Below are positions 11,544 to 20,100 of a DNA stretch of 64,000 bases, one piece after another. Numbering within the stretch: position 1 is the stretch's first letter; each line of letters begins with the position of its first letter. The stretch covers positions 682,001 through 746,000 of the forward strand of contig NZ_JAPCKK010000016.1 of NCBI RefSeq assembly GCF_030705605.1. The letters run 5' to 3'. The position numbers and the translations under genes were made by a program. The notes under the pieces were generated by a model that saw only the letters and a program-made list of their open reading frames with translations, searched no databases and was not told the origin of the DNA. Source of the stretch: Paenibacillus zeirhizosphaerae (GTDB lineage: Bacteria > Bacillota > Bacilli > Paenibacillales > Paenibacillaceae).

Positions 11544-11559
11544 ATCGAAACGTTTTTAA
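11544..11559. promoter_or_regulatory. LacI-type operator in the importer leader
   Basis: ATCGAAACGTTTTTAA, fifth copy of the motif, about 130 bp before the importer start codon. Inside the leader it could act as a roadblock or as a looping partner for the 11396 site. Confidence 0.6.
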
Positions 11560-11691
11560 AGTCGTACTGCTTACATCGGCACACGATTTAGTTTACTACA
11601 AGGGGGCGATTTCACTCGCATGACCAACAAGGAGGTGCTTATCCCTTCAAGAGGGTACTTACAGCTATCATTATAAGAAAGGACGATCCTT

Positions 11692-12942
11692 ATGTGGAAA
11701 AAAACTGCAACGACTATTTTGGCAAGCTCGCTGCTTCTCACCGGTATTCTTACAGGATGTGGTTCAAACAATAACGCGGATTCCGGCAGTAATAAGCAGG
11801 TAGAAATCAATGTGTGGGCGATGGGCGATGAAGCCAAATCACTGCCACAAATCGCCGACGAATTCATGAAGGAAAACCCGGATATCAAGGTCAACGTTCA
11901 GGCACTGCCATGGGCCAATGCGCACGACAAACTGCTGACGGCAGTCGCTTCGAAGAAAGGACCGGACGTCATCCAGATGGGGACATCTTGGATTCCTGAG
12001 TTTGCCAACGCCGGAGCTCTGCTTGACTTGACTCCCCTGGTGGATCAATATCCCGAGTTTAAAGAAGATCAATTCTTTGAGGGTGCCGTGAACACGACGA
12101 AGTATGACGGTAAAATCGTTGGGGTTCCGTGGTATACCGAAACCCGCGTGCTGTTCTACCGTACCGACCTGCTTAAAGAAGCAGGATACGAGCAAGCCCC
12201 GAAAACCTGGGACGAGCTGCGTGACGCCGCCAAAAAGCTGGCTGCTCGCGGACAGGGCAAATACGGCATCACGATCGACATGAAGGAGCAATCGCTGGCA
12301 TTTATGTTTGCCCGCCAAAACGGCTCCAAGCTGCTGGACGACCAAAACAAACCGCTGTTCAACCGGCCGGAGTTCGTGGAAGCCGTTGTATATCTGGACG
12401 GATTCTTCCAGGATGGTTCGGCTCCGATCGACCTGGGGCTGGACGCAGTGCAAGGACTTAGCGGCGAAGGCATTGTTCCGATGTTCATCAGTGGTCCCTG
12501 GAATATCAACCTGATTAAAACTCAAGCACCGGATCTTGAAGGAAAATGGGCAGTTGCCCCATTGCCAACCAAAAAGAATAACACCTCCTTGCTGGGCGGC
12601 TCCGATTTGTCGGTATTCCAATATACCGAACATAAGGATGAAGCATTGAAGTTCATTCAATACATGAGCAAACCGGAAACACAAATCAAATGGATGCAAT
12701 TGACCAAATCGCTCCCAACCAATTTAAAAGCATGGGATGACCCATCCCTGAATGACGATCCGAACTATCAAGCGCTTAAAGAGCAGTTGAAAAACTCCGA
12801 ACCGATGCCGATGTTGACAACGTTCGAGGAAACTGCCCAAACCTTTTTGAAGAGCTTTGAACGTATCGTGCGCGGAGGGGCAGATGTCCAAAGCGAAATG
12901 GACACTTTTAACGCCGAAGCGGAGAAAATCCTCAGCAAATAA
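11692..12942 (+). CDS. Sugar ABC transporter substrate-binding lipoprotein
   Basis: 416 aa extracellular lipoprotein. The signal peptide ends in the lipobox LTGC (Cys about residue 23), followed by an Asn/Ser-rich linker and a cluster-B/D-type sugar-binding protein fold (INVWAMGDE, GKIVGVPWYTETRVLFYR, TWDELRDAAKKL, LLGGSDLSVFQ). Ribosome site AAAGGA lies 8 nt upstream. First gene of a binding protein-permease-permease operon divergent from the GH94 gene and sharing its operators, so the ligand is probably a sophorooligosaccharide. The mature family and location are clear; the ligand is inferred. Confidence 0.9.
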   Translation: MWKKTATTILASSLLLTGILTGCGSNNNADSGSNKQVEINVWAMGDEAKSLPQIADEFMKENPDIKVNVQALPWANAHDKLLTAVASKKGPDVIQMGTSWIPEFANAGALLDLTPLVDQYPEFKEDQFFEGAVNTTKYDGKIVGVPWYTETRVLFYRTDLLKEAGYEQAPKTWDELRDAAKKLAARGQGKYGITIDMKEQSLAFMFARQNGSKLLDDQNKPLFNRPEFVEAVVYLDGFFQDGSAPIDLGLDAVQGLSGEGIVPMFISGPWNINLIKTQAPDLEGKWAVAPLPTKKNNTSLLGGSDLSVFQYTEHKDEALKFIQYMSKPETQIKWMQLTKSLPTNLKAWDDPSLNDDPNYQALKEQLKNSEPMPMLTTFEETAQTFLKSFERIVRGGADVQSEMDTFNAEAEKILSK

Positions 12943-12965
12943 CAGCAGATCCGCGACCGCCAAAA

Positions 12966-12989
12966 TCCGCCGACCGGGCTGTCGGCGGA
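12966..12989 (+). other. Intercistronic stem-loop after the binding-protein gene
   Basis: TCCGCCGAC and GTCGGCGGA form a perfect 9-bp stem with a 6-nt loop and no T run. Such hairpins between a binding-protein gene and its permeases often protect the upstream mRNA and raise binding-protein levels over permease levels; that role is inferred. Confidence 0.6.
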
Positions 12990-13040
12990 ACGCGGTTTGA
13001 TTTATGTGAAGAAGCGCCTAAACAAAGGAAGTGATCGTTA

Positions 13041-13928
13041 ATGAAAGGTTTATCGCAAAAAAACGCCCCTTATCTGTTCATTGCGCCGACTTTGATTCTG
13101 CTGGCGCTATTTTCGCTGCTGCCGATCACCATCGCACTCATCATCAGCTTTACCGACATGGATATGGCCGGATTGGCCGACTATTCGAACATCAGCTTCA
13201 TCGGCTTTGATAATTACAAAGAAGTATTGCAAGATTCTTCTTTTCAAAAATCGATTTTTAACACCTTGTTCTACGTCATTATCGGCGTTCCGCTCGTGAT
13301 TGTCATTTCCCTGATGATCGCTCTGATGATCAACGCTGGCAGAGCCCGCATTTTCAAAGCGTTCCGGGTCATTTTCTATATGCCGTCAGTCACCAACGTC
13401 GTGGCGGTCGCCGTCGTCTGGAGCTATCTGTACAACCCGTCGCTAGGGCTGCTCAACTATATTTCAACCTCGGTTGGCCTGGATCCCGTGCCTTGGCTGC
13501 AGGACCCGGTCATGGCGAAAATTTCACTGATCATCCTGGCCATTTGGCGGGCCATTGGCCTTAACATGCTCATCTTCATCGCCGCGCTCAAAGGCATCTC
13601 GAGGACGTATTATGAAGCGGCTCAAATCGACGGAGCCAGTCCCTGGCAGCAAACCTGGTCAATCACGATCCCTCTAATGCGCTTTGCCATCTTCTTTGTG
13701 TCGATGACGACGATGATCGGCTGGCTGCAGTTCTTCGAAGAGCCGTTCGTCATGACCAATGGCGGCCCGCTGGACGGGACGCTGTCCGTGGCCTTGTTCA
13801 TTTACAATAACGGTTTTCAATTCAGCAAATTCGGATATGCTGCGGCAGGATCCTTTATTTTGTTTTTCGCGATTATCCTGATTACGCTTGTGCAATATAA
13901 ATTTCAAAACAAGGAAGCGCATGTCTAA
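13041..13928 (+). CDS. Sugar ABC transporter permease (MalF/UgpA type)
   Basis: 295 aa inner-membrane subunit with about six transmembrane segments. The cytoplasmic EAA loop that contacts the ATPase is visible as EAAQIDGASPWQQTWSITIP near residues 192-211. It starts 12 nt after GGAAGTGATC and is followed by the second permease after 25 nt. No ATP-binding subunit is encoded nearby; carbohydrate importers of this class in Firmicutes commonly share a distant MsmX/MsmK-type ATPase. Confidence 0.92.
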   Translation: MKGLSQKNAPYLFIAPTLILLALFSLLPITIALIISFTDMDMAGLADYSNISFIGFDNYKEVLQDSSFQKSIFNTLFYVIIGVPLVIVISLMIALMINAGRARIFKAFRVIFYMPSVTNVVAVAVVWSYLYNPSLGLLNYISTSVGLDPVPWLQDPVMAKISLIILAIWRAIGLNMLIFIAALKGISRTYYEAAQIDGASPWQQTWSITIPLMRFAIFFVSMTTMIGWLQFFEEPFVMTNGGPLDGTLSVALFIYNNGFQFSKFGYAAAGSFILFFAIILITLVQYKFQNKEAHV

Positions 13929-13953
13929 TGCAATCCCAGGAGGTGTATAACGC

Positions 13954-14784
13954 ATGAAAACCAGAACCTCAGGTGATACATCGCTGCAATGGCTGATTGG
14001 AATCCTGCTGGGCGTGCTTAGCCTGCTCATGCTGCTGCCGTTCGTTTGGATGATCTTGTCCTCGTTCAAGACGGAAAGCGAAGTGGTACAAATTCCACCA
14101 ACGCTGTGGCCGCAGCAGTTTACCTTGAACAACTTCAACGAGCTATTTGAAAATATGCAGTTCGGCGTTTATTTGCGCAATACGTTGATCATCGTCGCAT
14201 TTTCCTTTCTCGGGTTGTTCCTGAACGCATTGGCTGGCTTTGCTTTCGCCAAATACCAGTTTAAAGGCCGGGATGGCTTGTTCTACCTCGTGCTGGCCAC
14301 CATGATGATTCCCAGTCAGGTCACGATGATTCCGGTCTATCTGATCCTGAACATGATGAGTCTGACCAATACCATGCTGGGAATTGCGCTTCCGAGTATG
14401 GTTGGCGCCTTTGCCATCTTCTTGTTTCGCCAGTTTATGTCGACTATTCCCGACGAACTGCTGGAAGCAACGCGTTTGGATGGTGCGGGAGAGTTCCGCA
14501 TCTTCCTGCAAATCGCCTTGCCGATCTCTAAACCCATCCTTGCTGTGCAGGGGATTCTGGCCTTTATCGCTGGCTGGAACAGTTTCCTCTGGCCGATCAT
14601 TATCGCCAACGACGAGAAATTGTATACGCTGTCGGTCGGTTTGCAGCTGCTAAAAGGCCAGTACGCAGGAAATTTCGCGCTGCAGATGGCAGGCTCGGCG
14701 TTTATGGTTGTGCCAATCATCATCATTTTCATTATTTTCCAGAAACACATTATCGAAAACTATTCGATCTCGGGGATGAAGTAA
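13954..14784 (+). CDS. Sugar ABC transporter permease (MalG/UgpE type)
   Basis: 276 aa with about six hydrophobic segments and the EAA loop EATRLDGAGEFRIFLQIALP (about residues 170-189). Preceded by AGGAGGTG 8 nt before the ATG. Partner of the preceding permease. The operon ends here, converging on a TetR-type gene with only about 30 nt between; I see no obvious terminator hairpin in that gap. Confidence 0.92.
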   Translation: MKTRTSGDTSLQWLIGILLGVLSLLMLLPFVWMILSSFKTESEVVQIPPTLWPQQFTLNNFNELFENMQFGVYLRNTLIIVAFSFLGLFLNALAGFAFAKYQFKGRDGLFYLVLATMMIPSQVTMIPVYLILNMMSLTNTMLGIALPSMVGAFAIFLFRQFMSTIPDELLEATRLDGAGEFRIFLQIALPISKPILAVQGILAFIAGWNSFLWPIIIANDEKLYTLSVGLQLLKGQYAGNFALQMAGSAFMVVPIIIIFIIFQKHIIENYSISGMK

Positions 14785-14816
14785 TCCTTAACCGCCCAAT
14801 ATTCCCCAAATCAAAA

Positions 14817-15413
14817 CTAAATGTTTTTTAACAAGTCCAGTACGTTATTAAAATGAATTTCGCTCAAATGTTCGATAACTTCTTCAACTCCCAAATGCTC
14901 TGGATCTAAAATCCACATACAAATCACGCCGACTAGCCCTGACATCATGTATTCCAGGCCGATTTTCGTTTTTGGATTAGGATTAAGATAATGACCACCC
15001 ATACCCGAAAGAATAAAATCTTTTAAAGCTTCTTTTAAACGAGTTGAGAAGTTAAGCTGACCATTCTGACTAAGCATCGTTCTAAAGAAAACAATGTCGG
15101 CTTCTATAGCTTTAAACATTTCATTTAAGATGGAGATAAACATTTCCTTATCTATTGCATGGATCCCTTTATCTTTCTTATCCAAGCTAAAGCAAACATT
15201 TAATTTTCCCATGCTTGCCTGACATAAATTTTCCATCAAATCAGGTTTGTCCACATAGTGTAAATAAAAAGTGTTTCGATTGATCATGGCTTCGTCGGCA
15301 ATGTCCTGTACGGTTATCCGTTCGTAGCCTTTATTCTGAACTAGCGTCAAGAAGGCTTCTTTAATAGCTTTCCTTGTTTTTAAAATACGTAGGTCTACCT
15401 TGTCTTTACCCAT
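14817..15413 (-). CDS. TetR/AcrR-family regulator
   Basis: 198 aa. N-terminal helix-turn-helix ITVQDIADEAMINRNTFYLHY (about residues 35-55), then a helical ligand domain. I place the start at 15413 because GGAGAG is 7 nt upstream; a Met 5 codons earlier overlaps that site. It is divergent from an SDR-type gene and an inverted repeat sits between them, so it probably controls that gene and itself. Inducer unknown. Confidence 0.85.
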   Translation of the reverse strand: MGKDKVDLRILKTRKAIKEAFLTLVQNKGYERITVQDIADEAMINRNTFYLHYVDKPDLMENLCQASMGKLNVCFSLDKKDKGIHAIDKEMFISILNEMFKAIEADIVFFRTMLSQNGQLNFSTRLKEALKDFILSGMGGHYLNPNPKTKIGLEYMMSGLVGVICMWILDPEHLGVEEVIEHLSEIHFNNVLDLLKNI

Positions 15414-15439
15414 TTGTAAACTCTCCATCCAATAAAAAT

Positions 15440-15468
15440 AATAGTCAAATCAAGAAAATATGACTATT
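15440..15468. promoter_or_regulatory. Inverted repeat between tetR-type and SDR genes, candidate operator
   Basis: AATAGTCA (15440-15447) and TGACTATT (15461-15468) are perfect 8-bp arms separated by 13 bp, in the divergent intergenic region where a TetR operator is expected. Confidence 0.5.
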
Positions 15469-15575
15469 AATTGTCACATCGCTGAATATCGACCATTGAG
15501 TGGTTTAATTCTACGTTCTACAATTGAAAACGTCAAACGCAATAAAATTCATCCATTCAAAAAGGAGATAAACGC

Positions 15576-16265
15576 ATGAAAACAATAGCGATCATTGGAG
15601 CAGGTAAGGGATTCGGATTGTCCTTGGCCAAGCGCTTTGGCAAAGAAGGCTTTCAAGTAGCATTAGTTGCGCGAAATGCCGTGAAGCTTCAAGAGATGGT
15701 AGACGAACTAAAAGCTGCGGGTATTGAAGCTTCTTCTTTTACGGCTGATATTTACAGTAAAGAACAAATTGAAAAGGCAATTACCAGAGTTAAAGAGAAG
15801 TACGGACATATTGATGTACTGGAATTCAGTCCTACACCGGGTAATTTCCCTCCGACTTCTGTATTGGAGCTAACGGTGGAAAATGCAAGGGACCAATTTG
15901 AAGGCTATGTTGTCAGCGCCATCCATGCCGTAAATGCTGTATTGCCGGATATGCTGTCCAAGAAGGAAGGTGCTTTGTTGTTTACAACAGGATTATCCGC
16001 ACTGTATCCCATTCCAATGATGGGCAATATCGGTATCGCAATGTCAGGCTTGCGCAATTATATTGCCAATCTTCATAGTGAACTGTCGCTTAAAGGTATT
16101 TTCGTTGGTCACCGATCTTTAGGTTTATTTATTAAGGAACCAGGGACGGGCACATTCGATGATCCAGATGTTATTGCAGACATGTGGTACCAAGCCTATA
16201 CAGAAAAGAATGCATGGGAAGAAGAGTATCCCAAAGGCGTTACTCCTCAAACCGTCGTATTCTAA
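15576..16265 (+). CDS. Short-chain dehydrogenase/reductase-like protein, atypical active site
   Basis: 229 aa Rossmann protein. The NAD(P)-binding start AIIGAGKGFGLSLAKRF is present, and VARNAVKL at the end of strand 2 suggests NADP preference. The usual catalytic Tyr-x-x-x-Lys is not where expected: the corresponding stretch reads NIGIAMSGLRNYIANL. The catalytic Ser region (TTGLSALYP) is only loosely conserved. It may therefore be a non-classical SDR or a dinucleotide sensor. Ribosome site AAGGAGAT 6 nt upstream. Divergent from the TetR-type gene. Confidence 0.82.
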   Translation: MKTIAIIGAGKGFGLSLAKRFGKEGFQVALVARNAVKLQEMVDELKAAGIEASSFTADIYSKEQIEKAITRVKEKYGHIDVLEFSPTPGNFPPTSVLELTVENARDQFEGYVVSAIHAVNAVLPDMLSKKEGALLFTTGLSALYPIPMMGNIGIAMSGLRNYIANLHSELSLKGIFVGHRSLGLFIKEPGTGTFDDPDVIADMWYQAYTEKNAWEEEYPKGVTPQTVVF

Positions 16266-16316
16266 ACAAGTACGGAGTGCCTAGCGCTCAGGCTCACTTT
16301 ATGAAGGAGGGTATTT

Positions 16317-16478
16317 TTGCGCCCAGTTAAAATGGTACGAGATGAGAATGGCACAGAAGTAATTACTGACTACAGTGTCAGATATGATGATGAATATGTA
16401 CGCCAAAACGGAACTTGGTTAATAAAGGAACGCATTGCTCACTTTATCATTATAGAAGCAAGACCATTACAGGGCTAA
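16317..16478 (+). pseudogene. C-terminal remnant of a SnoaL/NTF2-like domain protein
   Basis: A 53-residue frame starting at a TTG 5 nt after GAAGGAGGG. The pattern Y-x-D-x-Y-V-R-x-N-G-x-W-x-I-x-x-R (RYDDEYVRQNGTWLIKER) is the C-terminal half of SnoaL-like proteins, which are normally about 130-150 aa. The N-terminal half is missing. The good ribosome site leaves open a short expressed protein, but a deletion remnant is more likely. Confidence 0.5.
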
Positions 16479-17187
16479 CATTCTAAACTATTTTCTAAAG
16501 CTCAACTTTCGCAGAGCACAAATCCAATTAAACCTTTGTAGCTACTGGGTTCTGAGGAATTCGAATTCTCTCCTTGCCAGTTTGCCAATTGCATGCTGCG
16601 AAAGTTGAGTTAAGTGCTTGACAGTCAAGCCGCCCGTTGACTGTGGCGAGGCATGTGAACTCGCTGCCCGGGAGCTTTGCATGATTATCCCGTTGGATCA
16701 GGTACAGAAAAATAGAAAACCGGGAACCGAAAATATACGAAGTGAGGCACGAAAATGCCTGTGGTTACGCTATTCGGGATCATCAAATGGGTCTATTATT
16801 TTTTTGATCGTACCTTATGGAGCAACAGATCGGTTCGAGATGAGGCGATCTTAGGAGAAAGCAGAGCGTTTAGGTGATGTGAAACGGACTGAGAGTCTGA
16901 GCAAAAGGGATAATCATGCAAAGCTGTATGGAGAGACAACAGGCATCAGGTAACGGACACCAAACACCATAACACCATACCCTATAGACACCCGTCTCAC
17001 TCTGGATGCCAGACTCTGAGCGGGACGAATCCCCTTCTTCCAAGAAAGCTAGAAAAAAGCTATCTGCTGATTCAGCGTCAACTCCAGCAGTGAATCTCCG
17101 TTTTGCCCAGTTACATCAAGGCCTGTTTGCTGATTTCATGCTGCGAAAGTTGGGCTACAAGGAATACATAATTTTTTCACATCCAGT
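16479..17187. mobile_element. Mobile-element debris, no intact gene
   Basis: About 700 bp without a convincing gene. CTGCGAAAGTTGAGTTAA (16595-16612) and CTGCGAAAGTTGGGCTAC (17143-17160) are near copies, each preceded by sequence that could encode a transposase tail ending in MLRKL(S/G), and CTCAACTTTCGCAG at 16501-16514 is the inverted form. This suggests overlapping ends of one IS type. Between them lies a 530-bp block with many small hairpins, including the inverted repeat pair described separately. Its identity (structured RNA, intron or MITE) is unresolved. Confidence 0.45.
16674..16924. repeat. 251-bp inverted-repeat unit related to the ends around the IS1595-like gene
   Basis: GCTTTGCATGATTATCCC at 16674-16691 (then GTTGGATCAGG) and its reverse complement at 16907-16924 (outer sequence reads TTTTGCTCAG on the minus strand). 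The arms share 18 identical bases. The same core, with one base change (TTGCACGATTATCCC), flanks the transposase-derived gene at 48750-48780 and 50165-50193, also in inverted orientation. No long gene is carried between the arms here, so it looks like a non-autonomous, MITE- or REP-like unit. Confidence 0.6.
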
Positions 17188-20100
17188 TTAACCGCACTTG
17201 CTATATCCACAACTGCTGCAGGTCTTGCATCCCTCGATATTAAGCAGCGAGGCCGAGCCACAGGACGGGCACAGATCGCGGGATGTCGCTGTTTGGTGGC
17301 TGTACCCCGCTCCGTCTTCGCCGCCATGATTGGATTCAAAAACGCTTTCCTCCTGTGCCAGTGTAGCCGCAATCGGGGCTGGTGTGTCCAGCTCATGCTC
17401 CACAATCCCGCTCTGTATATGAATCTCTAGCGCCTTCGCCACCGCATCAGCAATGGATTCGACCCGGTTCACCCCAAAGCCGATCGCCCCGGAACCGCCG
17501 ATGCCCTTCAGATGCTTCACGAGCAGTTCTACTTTGTGGCCATGGTCGCCGTAACGCAGGAAGAGCGAGCATACCCGCCCCAAGGCTTCCGCCATTGCGA
17601 ACACGTCCGAGCCAGCCTTACCGACGTTCAGGAAAATTTCTGCCGGTGCTCCGTTCAGGTCGTTGATCGTAATATAGGCCATGCCGAACGGGGTGTTGAT
17701 TTTGTAGGTCGCTCCGCGCAGCACCTGCGGGCGGCTTTTATACTGTTTATCTACCACTTTTCCGGCGGGTTGAATGGCCACCTCTGCTGTTGTCGGTATC
17801 GGTGTCGGTACAGATTCTTTCGCTTCCCCCTCCTTCTGCGGCGCATCCGCGGTCCCCTCATCTTTTTTTTCGGTAGACAGCACCTGTACGTCCCGGCTGC
17901 CGTCGCGGTAAATGGTCACACCTTTGCAGCCCAGATCAAACGCCAGCTCATACAGCTTTTTCGTCTCTTCGACCGTAAAGTCAGCCGGACAGTTCGCCGT
18001 CTTCGAGATGGAGCTGTCCACCCAGCGCTGGATGGCGGCCTGTACCCGGATATGATCCTCAGCGGACAAATCCATGGCCGCGACAAAGTAATCAGGCAGC
18101 TTTTCTCCCGGATGAGCATCCAGCCATTCCTGGGCGATCGGCACGAACTGCTCGTCGAAGCCAAGCCGGCTCTGCCGGAAATATTTGAACGCAAAGTACG
18201 GTTCAATGCCTGTGGAGGTGCCCACCATCGTACCGGTGCTGCCTGTCGGCGCCTGGGTAATGACCGTGACGTTGCGCATGCCTTTGGCAGCGACCGCTTC
18301 TGCGACTTCGGGATATACCTCGATCATGTTTTTCATGAACCCGCTCTGCACATATTTCTCTGCATCAAAAGTCTGGAAGGAGCCTTTCTCCGCCGCGATA
18401 TCCGCAGAGGCTAGGTAGGCTTCACGCGCCATAAAACCATACAGCTTATCCAGGAACTCCAGCGATTCCGGGCTGCCATAACGGATGTTCAGCTTGATCA
18501 TCAGCTCGGCCAATCCCATCGTGCCCAGCCCGACACGGCGCTCTTTTTTCTGATTTTTCTCATTTTCCGCAAAATGATACGGCGTCTTGTCGATGACGTT
18601 ATCGAGGAAACGGACTGAGTATCTCGTCGTCTGTGCCAGCTCTTCCCAATCCACATCATGCCGCTCTTCATCGTAAAATTTCGACAGGTTGATGGCGGAC
18701 AGATTGCAGACGCCCCAGCCGGGAAGGCCCTGTTCCCCACAGTTATGAGCCACCATTCCCCCGGCAATCAAGGAGTTGGTTTCCGGCTCATGAATATCAT
18801 ATACGGTAACGACATCACCTTTTTCGATCTTGTTTACCTTTGAGGCGAATTTTTCCGACTTGCGCGAAGGTCTGGCAATCCGCTCCAACGCCTGCTGTTT
18901 TCTTGTCACAAATTTGAAGCCGATCTTTTCTGCAAAAACGACCAGGTTGTTGCCGTTCACGATTAATTCATAAAACCCGGAGCTGGAATAAATGGAACTG
19001 CTGATTCCATAATTCAGCAAGAGCAACTGTACTCCCTGCAACAGCTTCCGCGAGGCCGAAGTTAATCTCGCTGTCCGATGCATCTCATCCCGCTCATACA
19101 CCGTACCATCAGCGGAGAACAATGCTTGCAGAAAAGCAGTGACGGTAGCTCGGGACGAAGTGAACAGTGCAGAGGGAACTTCTTTTTCTGTAGCCCTTAC
19201 TGCCTTAACCCCCAATTCATAAAGCTGCTCAACAAGCGCTTTCCGCCACCAATACACTTGTTTAGTACCGTTGCTTCGCTCGAAAACTTTGGCGGTAACC
19301 CCTGTTATTCTCTCTCCTGCCTTAAGCAACTGGGGGATAACTTCGCTGTCTGCCGCTCCAAACACCATTCCAACATCTCCACGCTTGGAGATCCAGCCGT
19401 CTCCTGTCAGCCATCCAAGGAAAAGCCCCCACTCCTCGCCAAGTGCATCTTGGGCTGCAAATCCTCCCTCACCAGACTGCAAGTAAACGTAATCATTTGT
19501 GGTTAATTGCGCTGCCTCTTTCCATCCATGATTGGTGTACAAACGATGCTCGGGAGTCACTGAAATCTCCATGCCGTTTTTCAATGAAATGTTCAAGGTT
19601 TCTCGTTGTCCCGTAGGGAAGACGGTAGCTGTCCGCATTCTTAACCCAGGAACCTCGTAGCTTCTTCCCCCTACAACTTTCGCTTGCTCCACGAGCCTTA
19701 AATCTGTTCCGACAAGAAAAGCTTCACCTTTTGTTTTCTTATATAAGTCTTCGATGGTGATGAGCCCATATTCCGTTGTAATCCGTGTGTTCGGGTGAAA
19801 GCACGGATTCGTACAGATAATCGGATTGAAATACCAGCTGTTGGACATCTGGTTGTAGTATTCCATGAACACAACGCCAGGCTCAGCGGATTTCCAAGCC
19901 GATTCGATAATCGTATGCCAGATTTCGCGTGCTTTGACTGTCCGGTAGTGAACAACCTTGCGTCCGGCCTGCTTCCATTTGTCCAGATCGCCATCCCATA
20001 GCTCGTCATAATCCAGCGCACTTGTATCCGGGAATACCAGCTCCCAGTCCAAATCCTCCTTGACGGCTTTCATGAAGCCGTTACTCACGCATACCGACAG

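Noticed and set aside
16613-17000. Group II intron
   Set aside because: The hairpin-rich block and its position after a transposase tail are suggestive, but I cannot identify a domain V or a reverse transcriptase. Kept only as an open possibility.
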